This document shows positions 29,605 through 39,646 of a stretch of DNA of 64,000 bases, piece after piece. Made by a program: the position numbers and the translations under genes. Numbering within the stretch: the stretch's first letter is position 1; the number at the start of each line of letters is the position of its first letter. This DNA is from Planctomycetota bacterium (lineage in GTDB: Bacteria; Planctomycetota; UBA1135): the NCBI GenBank assembly GCA_018671175.1, contig JABHIE010000015.1, positions 1 through 64,000 of the forward strand, given 5' to 3'. The notes beneath the pieces were generated by a model that worked only from the letters and a program-made list of their open reading frames with translations, was not told the DNA's origin and searched no databases.

Positions 29605-30956
29605 TATTGAGGTTTAGCCAATTCAGCCAAAACCGCTTTGCGGAAATCCATTAGGCCATCGGCAGCTGCATCGTTGGCGTAATAAACGAACACACTTGAG
29701 CCCATCGCGCCGATATGACGCTGCGAAGGCTGATGCTCACTCATGCCACGCATGGCAGCGGCGAACTCGGTCGCATCTTTTGCCGAATCCCAGATCGTGC
29801 CCCAAACGATGAATGCCTGCTCATCTGGGCCTTTGTAGAAATACCAACGATCGCCACCCCAGCCCGTTGCCGCGTCGTTTGTCCAGATGCCATTCATCTG
29901 ACCCTCTTGCGTCGAGAGGTCAGCAAACTCAGTTGTCGTCACGCAAAAACAGCCCAACTCACCGAGCGTATCTTGCTCGACCAACTTCCAGCCCTCGCCG
30001 AGAGAGGCCGAAACATCAGAAAGATCGACCACCTTGGGGTCATCGCGTTTTTTAGGGTCCCAGTATTTTTCGAAGTGCAAAATCTGCTCACTCGAAACAG
30101 GCGGGTTTTGAAAGGCATGATTTAAATCATCGTTAGTCGGCGCCGCCATGGATGCCATCACGATGTTGGACTGCTGCGTCAAGAATTTGTTGCCCTCAAG
30201 ATATGGCAAAGAAAGCGTCATGACCAAATACGGTGGTGCCTCGCGCAGCATTGCGCCCTGCGTTTCCATTTGGTGCATCATCGTTTCTTGCAGCTCATTC
30301 ATATCTAGGAAACCACCCTGTACGCCACGCACGGTGTAGAGGTTCATCAAAGAGGTACCCGAGCCCTCAGCAACCGCACGGACGGCAAACTCAGTGTCGC
30401 TATTGCCCTCGGCGATTGACATCATTTGTTCGAGCCCGTGAACTTGGTCATCAAGTGCGTGTGTCAGCTCGTGGGCCATAATGACATCAGCCATCGCGCC
30501 GGGCGGGAAGGTGTCCATCATGTAAAAGGTCTTGGTCTTTGGGTCGTAGTAACCACCAACCTGACTGCGCAAGAGCGTCATGTAAGCTTCGAGCAAATCA
30601 GTGCCGGGCTTGATCAAACCGAGCATGCCATAGGCCTCACTCCAGGCGGCAAATTTTTCTTCGCCGTATTCTTCCTCAAACTCTTTGCGTGCAAAAACAA
30701 GAAACTCGTCAGGTGACTGCACGCCCGCACCGACCATCTCTGTAAATTTCCATTTACGGATGCCCTGCACCTTTTTCATAATCGTGCGGACTTTTGCCGT
30801 GAGATCGGTGTCATTCCAGGCAGGCTTACTGGAGACTTCGCTGTCTTGCGAGGATGCAGAATCGGGCATTTCGGTCTGCGCACAGGCCACTGGAGCCGAA
30901 ATGAGTAAAAAACCTGCGCAAATCGCAGGAAGCAGAGAGAGGAGGGGTCGTTTCAT
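29604..30956 (-). CDS. Exported putative zinc metallopeptidase (HEXXH)
   Basis: Signal peptide; PGAMADVIMAHELTHALDDQVHGLEQM contains HELTH; YYDPKTKTFYMMD upstream. Confidence 0.65.
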   Translation of the reverse strand: MKRPLLSLLPAICAGFLLISAPVACAQTEMPDSASSQDSEVSSKPAWNDTDLTAKVRTIMKKVQGIRKWKFTEMVGAGVQSPDEFLVFARKEFEEEYGEEKFAAWSEAYGMLGLIKPGTDLLEAYMTLLRSQVGGYYDPKTKTFYMMDTFPPGAMADVIMAHELTHALDDQVHGLEQMMSIAEGNSDTEFAVRAVAEGSGTSLMNLYTVRGVQGGFLDMNELQETMMHQMETQGAMLREAPPYLVMTLSLPYLEGNKFLTQQSNIVMASMAAPTNDDLNHAFQNPPVSSEQILHFEKYWDPKKRDDPKVVDLSDVSASLGEGWKLVEQDTLGELGCFCVTTTEFADLSTQEGQMNGIWTNDAATGWGGDRWYFYKGPDEQAFIVWGTIWDSAKDATEFAAAMRGMSEHQPSQRHIGAMGSSVFVYYANDAAADGLMDFRKAVLAELAKPQ

Positions 30957-30987
30957 GGAAGGGGTAGATTAGAATCTCGGAGCAATC

Positions 30988-32115
30988 ATGGCTAAGCCTA
31001 CTGGAAGAATCGTCATCATCGGCGCCGGCATCGCGGGCGCTTCGACGGCCTATTTCTTGGCTCGGCAAGGTATACGCAATGTAACTTTGCTTGATAGAGA
31101 ATCCGTACCCGGTTTGCACTCGACTGGGCGTAACGCTGCGATCTTGCGCACTGCGATTCCTGATGCCGCTTTGCATAGTTTGGCTCGCGAGTCGATGGCG
31201 TTTTTCCAATCTCCACCAGACGGCTTTTGCGAGCATGATTTGATTGAGGGGCATGGGCTTTATTTGGCCGCGACCGCTGAATATGCAACCAAGTTAGATT
31301 GGGCTGAAAACGACGCACATGTTTTAGGTGGCGATTTCGTCGAGCCTGCCGAGTTGTATGCACGCGTGCCCGATTTGGCACACGATGTCGCTCGAGTTTT
31401 GAGTCTGGCCGACGAAGGCGCGTTTGATGTACAAGCGATTCTCGATGGCTTTTTGCGCGGCGCTCGCCAAGGCGGCGTTGATGTGCGATTGGGCGTCGAT
31501 GCGCAAGAGTTGGTCGTGCATGATGGTGCAATTGCAGGGGTCAAAACCAATGATGGCTTAATTGATGCCGAGCAAGTGATGCTCGCCACTGGTGGCTGGG
31601 GTGGTGAGCTGTCTGCCGCCGCTGGTTATCCACTTGAGCTAACGCCCGTGCGCCGGCACTTACTTGTCACGAGCGCAGATGCTTCGATTGACGCCAAGAT
31701 GCCGACGGTTTGGTTTGCCGGCTCAGAGTTTTACTTCCGCCCCGAAAGTGGTGGTTTGATGCTGAGTTCGTGCGATGAAAGTGTGGTGCCACCAAACGAA
31801 GGTGAGGTCACTGTGCCTGAGGTTCTCGAAGACATCGCTGCGAAAACAGGCCGTTGGCTTCCAAAAATGGAAAACCTCGACGCCGCGCATTTCTGGGCCG
31901 GCATGCGAACTTTCAGCAAAGACCATCGCTTTGTCATCGGCCCTGATTCGCGATTGAGCGGCCTTCATTGGGCCGCTGGTTTGGGTGGCCACGGCATCAC
32001 GACTGGGCCAGCTGTTGGGCGTTTGGCGGCTGAGTGGCTAGTGACGGGCGCGTCATCCCGCGAGTTTGCGGATGCGTTCACGCCCGAGCGTTTGCTTGAA
32101 GCCGCTGCGGTTTAG
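30988..32115 (+). CDS. FAD-dependent oxidoreductase (DAO family)
   Basis: RIVIIGAGIAGASTAYFLARQGIRNVTLLDRE; VMLATGGWGGELS; HWAAGLGGHGITTGPAVGRLAAEWL. Confidence 0.88.
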   Translation: MAKPTGRIVIIGAGIAGASTAYFLARQGIRNVTLLDRESVPGLHSTGRNAAILRTAIPDAALHSLARESMAFFQSPPDGFCEHDLIEGHGLYLAATAEYATKLDWAENDAHVLGGDFVEPAELYARVPDLAHDVARVLSLADEGAFDVQAILDGFLRGARQGGVDVRLGVDAQELVVHDGAIAGVKTNDGLIDAEQVMLATGGWGGELSAAAGYPLELTPVRRHLLVTSADASIDAKMPTVWFAGSEFYFRPESGGLMLSSCDESVVPPNEGEVTVPEVLEDIAAKTGRWLPKMENLDAAHFWAGMRTFSKDHRFVIGPDSRLSGLHWAAGLGGHGITTGPAVGRLAAEWLVTGASSREFADAFTPERLLEAAAV

Positions 32116-32882
32116 GTTCGCAACCGCACCATTGCATCCGCAGCGCCAAGCTGGATGTGATGTGAGCAGAGCTGTGTGATTTCACTTTCGCGCGGATTGA
32201 TTTCGACGGTCGGGATGCCACGCTGATGCGCGTCGAAAACGAATTGCTGAATGTACGGAAAAACAGCCGTCGTGCCAATGGTGAAGACCATATCAAAATC
32301 AATCGTATTCAGCCAACGCACGGTTTGAAGTGCCTTTTCGGGAAGCATTTCTTCAAACAAAACGACATCGGGGCGAATCATGCCGTCGCAATTGGGGCAT
32401 CTTGGTGCGGCCTGAAATGGCTTATGGAAATCGATATCTAAATCACCCAAAACGAAATCATCTGCGCATTCGACGCAGTAAAAATCGAAGTTGTGGCCGT
32501 GCATCTCAACCAAGTTTTCTGAACCCGCGCGGCGATGCAAACCATCGACATTTTGCGTGATCACCCAAACCTGACTCTTTTTCGATTCGAGCTCGGCAAT
32601 GATGCGATGCGCAGCGTTTGGCTCAGCATCGAGACAAGCCGCGGCGATTTTCCATTTGTATTTCCAAGTTAACTCAGGGCGCGTTTCGAACATGCTCGCG
32701 CTGAGAGCTTCTTCGATATAGACGCCATCTTCGGTGAGCTCTCCATCGTAGAGACCATTTGCACCGCGATAAGTCGGGATGCCAGAATCTGCGGAAACGC
32801 CTGCGCCCGTCACGAATAGCACATTTTGAGCGTCTCGCAAGATTTGAGAGACTTCGCTCAGGGTGCTTTCTAAATCAGTCAT
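32112..32882 (-). CDS. Sir2-family NAD-dependent protein deacylase
   Basis: VLFVTGAGVSADSGIPTYRG; VITQNVDGLHRRAGSENLVEMHG; CxxC/CxxC zinc (CVECADD, CPNCDG). Confidence 0.92.
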   Translation of the reverse strand: MTDLESTLSEVSQILRDAQNVLFVTGAGVSADSGIPTYRGANGLYDGELTEDGVYIEEALSASMFETRPELTWKYKWKIAAACLDAEPNAAHRIIAELESKKSQVWVITQNVDGLHRRAGSENLVEMHGHNFDFYCVECADDFVLGDLDIDFHKPFQAAPRCPNCDGMIRPDVVLFEEMLPEKALQTVRWLNTIDFDMVFTIGTTAVFPYIQQFVFDAHQRGIPTVEINPRESEITQLCSHHIQLGAADAMVRLRT

Positions 32883-33408
32883 TCAACGGTGATTGTAACG
32901 CTTTAGCTTGATGCTCTTGGATGAATGCGTGCTTGCCATTCATGTAATCCTCAATGTTATCAGGGTGCGCCGCGGCAAGCTGCTTCTTTAAGGCGCCATA
33001 CTCTTTGGCAATCGTTGAGTTTGCGCTCAAATAATCACGGAACGCAAGATGTCGCATGAGCGCGGCATCACCCACCGAGCTACACGCTTGAAAAGCATGA
33101 ATATGGTGCGAACGGTTTTCATTGCCGCCCTTTCGATAAAAACGCCGCCCCGGAATGCCGAATTCGCCCATAGGTTCATAACCGAGCTCCACCAACGCAC
33201 CGTCAAACGAATCGAGTTCATCGAGCGAACGGGCTGCAAGCAAGATATCAATCAATGGTTTAGCGGCCAGCCCCGGCACGGATGTACTGCCGATGTGATG
33301 GATATCAATCGCGACAGCTCCTAGCGCAGTGCGGATATGTTCGGCTTCAGCGGCAAACGCAGCGGGCCAACGCGGGTCGTAAGGCAAGACGATGATTTTT
33401 CTTTGCAT
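32875..33408 (-). CDS. GrpB family protein (UPF0157)
   Basis: IVLPYDPRWPAAFAAEAEHIRTAL...DIHHIGSTSVPGLAAKPLIDILL; start adjusted to MQRKIIV. Confidence 0.87.
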   Translation of the reverse strand: MQRKIIVLPYDPRWPAAFAAEAEHIRTALGAVAIDIHHIGSTSVPGLAAKPLIDILLAARSLDELDSFDGALVELGYEPMGEFGIPGRRFYRKGGNENRSHHIHAFQACSSVGDAALMRHLAFRDYLSANSTIAKEYGALKKQLAAAHPDNIEDYMNGKHAFIQEHQAKALQSPLND

Positions 33409-33521
33409 GGCTGATTGAGGAGTGGCTGATTGTTGACGCACAAACTACCACTGAATTTTGTAGAACCTAAAGAGATCAAGTGTGTTGCTATTAGGTCCCT
33501 TAACCCAAACTCCCTGGAACC

Positions 33522-34064
33522 ATGATTTTAACGACAGCACTCCTTCTCGCGGCTCCGTTGCTTGCTCCAATGCAAGAGCGCGGTTTCCGCAAACAACATG
33601 CCGATGCCCCCCGCCAAGAAATGCGCGCGGATCATCGCCAAAACCGCCCTCAGCGCAAGATGCGCCAACAACGCGGCAATCGTCGTGGGCAAATGCGGCA
33701 GATGCGGCGTGGGCAGAGCAACAAACACGGTCGGTTGCAAATGCGCCGAGGTGGTCAGCAGCAAGGCAAACGCTCTATGCGCCGAGGTGGTCAGCAAGGC
33801 CGCCGCGGGCAAATGCGCCGGGGCCTAGGTGGCAACCAAGGTCGAATGCAAATGCGACGCAGAGGCCAACAACAAGGCCAACGCATGATGCGCCGAGGCG
33901 GCCAACAAGGTCGTCGCTCTCAAATGCAACGCGGGCAAAGCGGGAATCGCGGGCAAATGCAACGCAACCGCAACCACAAAGATGACGCACAGCGGCAGAA
34001 GCAGCAAAAACCAAAAGGCAACAAAAAGGGCAAAGCCAAAGCCTGCCCAAGCTGCGGGAAGTAA
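33522..34064 (+). CDS. Secreted Arg/Gln/Met/Gly-rich repeat protein ending in CPSCGK
   Basis: Signal-like MILTTALLLAAPLLAPMQE then highly basic low-complexity repeats; followed by a strong terminator at 34105..34132. Confidence 0.65.
   Translation: MILTTALLLAAPLLAPMQERGFRKQHADAPRQEMRADHRQNRPQRKMRQQRGNRRGQMRQMRRGQSNKHGRLQMRRGGQQQGKRSMRRGGQQGRRGQMRRGLGGNQGRMQMRRRGQQQGQRMMRRGGQQGRRSQMQRGQSGNRGQMQRNRNHKDDAQRQKQQKPKGNKKGKAKACPSCGK
33732..33953 (+). repeat. Two in-frame imperfect 111-bp (37-codon) tandem repeats
   Basis: RLQMRRGGQQQGKRSMRRGGQQGRRGQMRRGLGGNQG (33732..33842) and RMQMRRRGQQQGQRMMRRGGQQGRRSQMQRGQSGNRG (33843..33953). Confidence 0.85.
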
Positions 34065-34104
34065 GTCGCCAGACCTGGCTCACGCTTGCGCCATCAAACA
34101 ACCA

Positions 34105-34132
34105 GGACGCCATCCCCCTCGGGATGGCGTCC
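34105..34132 (+). terminator. Intrinsic terminator (probably bidirectional)
   Basis: GGACGCCATCCC-CCTC-GGGATGGCGTCC (12-bp perfect stem) followed by TTATTTGTTATT; also lies beyond the end of the convergent nuoN. Confidence 0.85.
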
Positions 34133-34156
34133 TTATTTGTTATTAAGAAAAGCTGA

Positions 34157-35638
34157 TTACGAAATCAAAGCCTCAAGCTGGCCCCACGCCTGTTGCACGC
34201 CCGTCAGCAAACCGCCGAACTGTAGGAACCAGACATTGGCAATCGCTAACAATGCCAAGATGCCGGCCAACACGGGCATCGACATCTTCTTGGGCTCCGT
34301 CGTGGCGGACTTCAGGTAAAGCGCCTTTGCGATGCGGAAGTAGTAAAACAGCGAGACCACCGACATCAGTGCGACGACCAACGCCAACATGCCGTGGCCG
34401 CTCTCCCATAACGCGGTGAGCAAGTAATACTTGCCGCCAAAACCTGCTGTCGGTGGCAAGCCCGTTAGCGAGGCCAAGAACACGACCGTCGCTGCACCCG
34501 CGATTGGGTGGCGATAGCCGAGGCCATGAAGACCGTCGATGCGCTCATGCCCCGCGATGTTTGCAAAGTAAAGGACCGCGCCGAAAATGCCAAGTGTCAT
34601 CAAGCCATAGAGCAAGGTGTAAAGCGCGGCGGCGTGAAAGCCAGCTGGAGTGAGCGTTGCCATGGCTGCCAAAATGTAACCCGCGTGCGCAATACTCGAA
34701 TAAGCCAACAGCCGTTTCAAATCAGTTTGACGCAGAGCCGCCAAGTTGCCGAACAGCATGGTGACAACCGCCAACAGCGCCAGCAATGCTGACAAACTGC
34801 TCGTGAACTCACTGCCTGCATCGGCATGCAATTCGATACCGAAGGTCGTCGCCATTACGCGCAACATCGCGGCCACCGCAATGCCCTTTGAGCCTACGGC
34901 TAGGAAACTAGCGACGGGTGTCGAAACGCCTTGGTAAACATCTGGCGCCCACCACTGGAAAGGAAAGAGGCTCAGCTTGAAGCCGAAGCCAACCAACACC
35001 ATCAGGGTGGCAATCGCAACCTGCGCGACCTGGCCGTTGGCTAAAGCCTGACTGACCCCCACCATTGTGCCGCCATAACTGAGCGAACCACTCATGCCGT
35101 AGAACAAGCTTAAACCGAAAAGCATCACGCCGGAAGCCAATGCACCGTAGACGATGTATTTCAGTGCAGCCTCTGAACCGCGCACGGAGCGTTTTGCCAT
35201 GCCGGCTAGAGCGTAAGACGACAAGCCCAATGTCTCGAGGCCGAGATACATCAAAATGAAGTTGTCGGCGGAAACCAAAAAGAAACCGCCAAGCACGGCA
35301 CACAACAGCAAGAAGTGTGTTTCGCTGCGACCATTTTCGCCGCTGTTGCGGTCGGCAAGTTGAAAGGCGACAACAAAACCTGTCGCAACAACTAAGAACA
35401 ACTTAAACAGAGTCGCAAACAAATCGATGCGAACCATGCCAAAGACCGTTGCGGGCGGATAGGCGAATCGTTGCACCAACAAAACGGCCGTCACGGCAAG
35501 GAAACCAAGTGTCAAGAAACCGGTCTCCCACCAGCGGCGACCGCTGCGGACAACCAAATCCCAGATCAACACCACACACAAACCAAAAGTCAGCGCGACT
35601 TCGGGCAGAATGTAATTAAGGGCGTCGAGGTAACTCAT
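34157..35638 (-). CDS. nuoN: NADH-quinone oxidoreductase subunit N
   Basis: Antiporter-like TM protein; YSSIAHAGYILAAM; LAVGSKGIAVAAMLRV; last gene in the nuo cluster. Confidence 0.92.
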   Translation of the reverse strand: MSYLDALNYILPEVALTFGLCVVLIWDLVVRSGRRWWETGFLTLGFLAVTAVLLVQRFAYPPATVFGMVRIDLFATLFKLFLVVATGFVVAFQLADRNSGENGRSETHFLLLCAVLGGFFLVSADNFILMYLGLETLGLSSYALAGMAKRSVRGSEAALKYIVYGALASGVMLFGLSLFYGMSGSLSYGGTMVGVSQALANGQVAQVAIATLMVLVGFGFKLSLFPFQWWAPDVYQGVSTPVASFLAVGSKGIAVAAMLRVMATTFGIELHADAGSEFTSSLSALLALLAVVTMLFGNLAALRQTDLKRLLAYSSIAHAGYILAAMATLTPAGFHAAALYTLLYGLMTLGIFGAVLYFANIAGHERIDGLHGLGYRHPIAGAATVVFLASLTGLPPTAGFGGKYYLLTALWESGHGMLALVVALMSVVSLFYYFRIAKALYLKSATTEPKKMSMPVLAGILALLAIANVWFLQFGGLLTGVQQAWGQLEALIS

Positions 35639-35647
35639 ATCAAACCC

Positions 35648-37162
35648 CTATTGGACGGTGTAACTCAGCATCTCTTGAATGCTCTGCATCGTCGCCGCCA
35701 TCTTGTCGAGGATGAGGCTTGGCATCACGCCAATCAAAATGCAAAGGAAAGCAAATGGAATCAAAGTGAAGGCCTCGCGACCGCTCATGTCTTTGAAGTT
35801 TTCATACTTGGCCGGCAAAGCACCCAAGAAAACGCGCTGTAGCGCATACAGCAAAAATGCTGCCGTCATCAAAATGCCGAGTGTCGACAAAATCACATGC
35901 ACAGGGAATTGCCCGTAAGAGCCCATTAGCGTCATGGCTTCAGATATGAAACCTGACATCGTCGGCAAACCAAGACCCGCGAAAATACCAATCGTGGCGA
36001 TGCCAAGAAAGTAAGGCATGCGTTTGGCCAAGCCGCCGAAATCATTGAGATCACGGTGATGCGCGCGATCATAAATCACACCCACAATAAGGAAGAGCAT
36101 CGCCGAGGAAGTACCGTGAGTAAACAACTGAAGAGTCGCGCCATTGAGACCTGTGAAGGTCATCGCTGCAACACCCAACAAGAAGTAACCCATGTGACTA
36201 ACGGAAGAATAAGCGACCAACCGCTTGAAGTCAGTTTGCGCCATTGCGACATACGCGCCGTAAACGATATTGACTACACCCAAAGTAGCCAAGACCCATG
36301 CAAAATGTTGGAAGGCATCAGGAGCAAGAGGGAAGTTAATCCGCAACATGCCGTAAGCGCCGAGCTTCAGCAAAATACCGGCCAGAATCACCGAAATCGG
36401 AGTTGGCGCTTGGACATGAGCATCAGGAAGCCAAGTGTGGAATGGGAACACTGGAATCTTGATGGCGAAGCCCGTGAACAAGAACCAGAAAATCCAGGTT
36501 GTGAACTTCATGCCGAGGAAGGTGCTCGGATCAGCCGCCCATCCTTTGGCGAGTTGTTGCAACTCGATGATGTCAAAAGTGCCGCCATTAAGCCCACCTG
36601 TCTTGAGCCAAATCGCGACCATCGCAACGAGCATCAGCACTGAGCCAAACAGGGTATAAAGGAAAAATTTAATCGCCGCGTATTCACGCTTGGGGCCACC
36701 CCAAATGCCGATGAGGAAATACATTGGCAGAAGCATGATTTCCCAGAAGACATAAAAGAGGAAGAAATCGGTCGCGAGGAAAACACCGTTGACGCCTACT
36801 TCGAGAAGTAGTAGCAGGGCGAAATAACCTTTTACCGATTTGGTGATGCCCCAACTGGCAAAGACCGCAATAAAGTGAATCAGTGCCGAAAGGAAAATGA
36901 GCGGCAAACTGAGGCCGTCCATGCCCATGGCGTAATTCGCGTTGATTGCTGGGATCCAGGGTGCCTTTTCGACAAACTGCATGCCGGCCACGCTGGAGTC
37001 AAAGGGGCCGACCCAAAGCCAGCACGCGAGGATGAGAGACAAACCACTAAAAATAGCGGCCGTCCAGCGAATGGAATTTTCTTGCGATTTGGGCAGGCAC
37101 AAAATTGCGGCCATGCCGAGGAGAGGCAAGAAAGTAATGAGAGTGAGAACGTGTTCCAACAT
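35648..37162 (-). CDS. nuoM: NADH-quinone oxidoreductase subunit M
   Basis: GMDGLSLPLIFLSALIHFIAVF; FLFYVFWEIMLLPMYFLIGIWGGPKREYAAIKFFLYTLFGS; FPFHTWLPDAHVQAPTPISVILAGILLKLGAYG. Confidence 0.96.
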   Translation of the reverse strand: MLEHVLTLITFLPLLGMAAILCLPKSQENSIRWTAAIFSGLSLILACWLWVGPFDSSVAGMQFVEKAPWIPAINANYAMGMDGLSLPLIFLSALIHFIAVFASWGITKSVKGYFALLLLLEVGVNGVFLATDFFLFYVFWEIMLLPMYFLIGIWGGPKREYAAIKFFLYTLFGSVLMLVAMVAIWLKTGGLNGGTFDIIELQQLAKGWAADPSTFLGMKFTTWIFWFLFTGFAIKIPVFPFHTWLPDAHVQAPTPISVILAGILLKLGAYGMLRINFPLAPDAFQHFAWVLATLGVVNIVYGAYVAMAQTDFKRLVAYSSVSHMGYFLLGVAAMTFTGLNGATLQLFTHGTSSAMLFLIVGVIYDRAHHRDLNDFGGLAKRMPYFLGIATIGIFAGLGLPTMSGFISEAMTLMGSYGQFPVHVILSTLGILMTAAFLLYALQRVFLGALPAKYENFKDMSGREAFTLIPFAFLCILIGVMPSLILDKMAATMQSIQEMLSYTVQ

Positions 37163-37186
37163 CGGTCTGCGTATTGTGCGTGGCCC

Positions 37187-39343
37187 TTAGAAGATTCCCA
37201 GGAGGGAAACCGCCGCGAGTGCCAACGCGCCGGCAAGTGTGAAGTAAACGTATTGCTGGATGCGCCCCGTTTGAAGGCGACGCAAGGTTTGGCCAGCGGC
37301 GACGGTCGTCTCGCCGACCCAAGTCACCATGCCATCGACCACATATTTGTCGAACACGCCCGAGAGGGACGCGCCGCCGCGATGCAGTTTGGCTAAGTTG
37401 AGGACGAACGCATCAATCACATTTTCGTCGACCCAGCACAGGAAGCCCGAAAGGACTGTCGTGCCGCGAATAACAGTTGCGTTGTAGAGCTCGTCAAAAC
37501 GGTATTTGTCGAGAACAAGTCGGTAGAAACCACCCAGCCTGTTTGCAATGCTTGCCGCGGAAAGAATGCCCCAAAGGTAGAAGAGGCAAGCAAGCAAAAT
37601 GCCAGAGCCAGCGGCGGCGATACTCATGAACATCGCGCGGACATGTGCCGTGTGTGCGATGTCATGGTCATCGTGACCGGCAAGTTCATGTGAATCATGC
37701 GCAGCTTCAGTGTGCCCATCATGCAAATCAATTGTGGCGAATTCTGCATGCGTTGGGTCATCAACGATTTGGAAAAACCAAGGCTCGTCGCCCCCGCTAA
37801 TGGCATGCATAGGATCGGTCAGCCAAAATTTACCGCCAAAAATCGCCAGCGTGCCCAGCACAATCAATGGCACCGTCATTGTCCATGGCGATTCATGCGC
37901 ATGCTCGCTACCGTGATCGCGCGGCTTGCCATGGAAAGTCATGAAAATCAAACGGAACATATAAAAAGCCGTGATTGCAGCCGCAGCGAGCAATAGCCAA
38001 AACGGGGCTGCCCAATACCAATCGCCAGTGACCATACTCTTTTCAAGAGCCTTAGCCAGGATGGCATCTTTGGAGTAAAAGCCCGCAAAGAAAGGCACGC
38101 CTGAAATCGCAAGTGTGCTGGCCAACATTGTCAGATAGGTAATCGGCATCTTTTTACGAAGGCCGCCCATCTTGCGCATGTCTTGCTCGTGGTGGCAACC
38201 GTAAATCACAGATCCAGAACCGAGGAACAAGCAAGCTTTGAAAATCGCGTGCGTGATGACATGAAACAGACCTGCTGCAACACCGCCGACACCAATTGCA
38301 CAAATCATGTAACCCAACTGTGAAATCGTTGAGTAAGCCAACACCTTTTTGATGTCGAATTGTGTGATACCAATTGTCGCGGCAAAAATCGCAGTAAACG
38401 CACCAATGCAAGCCACAACCAATTGCGCCTCAGGTGAGAACAATAAGAACAAACGCCCCGTCAAGTAAACACCAGCCGCAACCATCGTCGCCGCATGAAT
38501 CATCGCCGAAACAGGTGTCGGGCCTTCCATTGCGTCTGGCAACCAAACATGCAACGGGAACTGAGCCGATTTACCGACCGCGCCCAAAAACATCATGATG
38601 CCCGCTGCAGTCAGCCAGCCTTCCCAGTGTGTGCCATTTGCGGTGTAATCTGCAACGGCTGCGTAAAGACCATGAAAACTCAGCGTGCCGAATTTGTCAT
38701 AGACCATCATCATGCCGATGAACAAACAGACATCGCCGATGCGTGTGGTCATGAAAGCCTTAAATGACGCCCAAGCGGCCTCGGTGCGCGGTTTTTCTTT
38801 ATCTTGCGAAAGGTGGCCGATCAACAGATACGAGCACAGACCCATGACTTCCCAGAAAATGAAGAAGAACAATAAGTTGTCGCTCAGCAACATTGCGAGC
38901 ATCGCAAAAGTAAACAACGGCAGATTCGCAAAGAAGATGTTGTAGCGCGAATCGCCCTGCATATAGCCAACCGAAAACAGGTGCACCAAAAACGAAACCA
39001 CGGCAACCATCGCTAAGAGCGCGGCGGCAAGAGGGTCGTAAAGAATGCCTGCCTGGAAACCCGCAAGACCTTCAGTTAGGGCTGGGTCGCTGAAGAAAAA
39101 CTTCCAGGTATGAGGGTTGGCCAACTCAGCAGAAACCAATGTGCCGGTGCCTGCATCGTGCCCACTCAGGACACCTATGAACATCCAGACGGCGATTACC
39201 GCTGAAAGACCCATCGCACCCGTTGGCAGCCAATCGCCTTGTCGCGGCAAGAAACGGCCAAAGGAAACCTGCAATGCCCATGCCACTAAGGGCAAAAGCG
39301 GAACGGCCAAGAGCCAAACAATTTGTGATTCAGGAGTCATCAA
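37187..39343 (-). CDS. nuoL: NADH-quinone oxidoreductase subunit L
   Basis: GKSAQFPLHVWLPDAMEGPTPVSAMIHAATMVAAGVYL; FFIFWEVMGLCSYLLIGH. Confidence 0.96.
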   Translation of the reverse strand: MMTPESQIVWLLAVPLLPLVAWALQVSFGRFLPRQGDWLPTGAMGLSAVIAVWMFIGVLSGHDAGTGTLVSAELANPHTWKFFFSDPALTEGLAGFQAGILYDPLAAALLAMVAVVSFLVHLFSVGYMQGDSRYNIFFANLPLFTFAMLAMLLSDNLLFFFIFWEVMGLCSYLLIGHLSQDKEKPRTEAAWASFKAFMTTRIGDVCLFIGMMMVYDKFGTLSFHGLYAAVADYTANGTHWEGWLTAAGIMMFLGAVGKSAQFPLHVWLPDAMEGPTPVSAMIHAATMVAAGVYLTGRLFLLFSPEAQLVVACIGAFTAIFAATIGITQFDIKKVLAYSTISQLGYMICAIGVGGVAAGLFHVITHAIFKACLFLGSGSVIYGCHHEQDMRKMGGLRKKMPITYLTMLASTLAISGVPFFAGFYSKDAILAKALEKSMVTGDWYWAAPFWLLLAAAAITAFYMFRLIFMTFHGKPRDHGSEHAHESPWTMTVPLIVLGTLAIFGGKFWLTDPMHAISGGDEPWFFQIVDDPTHAEFATIDLHDGHTEAAHDSHELAGHDDHDIAHTAHVRAMFMSIAAAGSGILLACLFYLWGILSAASIANRLGGFYRLVLDKYRFDELYNATVIRGTTVLSGFLCWVDENVIDAFVLNLAKLHRGGASLSGVFDKYVVDGMVTWVGETTVAAGQTLRRLQTGRIQQYVYFTLAGALALAAVSLLGIF

Positions 39344-39646
39344 TTAATCCTTCATCGTGTCGGCATCGTCGGGACGAATCGACTGAATGCGAGAGTTAAG
39401 GTTAAGCACAATCGCGAGTGCAATCGCGGCCTCAGCGGCGGCGAGGATGATGACAAAAATGGCGGCGATTTGGCCGTCAAGGTCACCTGGGTTTTCGCGG
39501 TTGAATGCGACAAAATTTAAGTTTGCCGCGTTGAGGATGAGCTCAAGGCCCATCAAGACATAAATCAAGTTGCGACGCGCAGCGACCATTGCCAAACCAA
39601 TGACAAAGAGCGCAACCGAAACAACCAAGTAAGCGGAGAGTGGCAT
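39344..39646 (-). CDS. nuoK: NADH-quinone oxidoreductase subunit K
   Basis: ARRNLIYVLMGLELILNAANLNFVAF; VIILAAAEAAIALAIVL. Confidence 0.95.
   Translation of the reverse strand: MPLSAYLVVSVALFVIGLAMVAARRNLIYVLMGLELILNAANLNFVAFNRENPGDLDGQIAAIFVIILAAAEAAIALAIVLNLNSRIQSIRPDDADTMKD

Noticed and set aside
33528-34113. Minus-strand hydrophobic ORFs (33528..33812, 33775..34113) over the Arg-rich gene
   Set aside because: Complement of repetitive CGC/CAA/ATG codons gives artificial Leu/Ala/His-rich frames; the second also overlaps the terminator.
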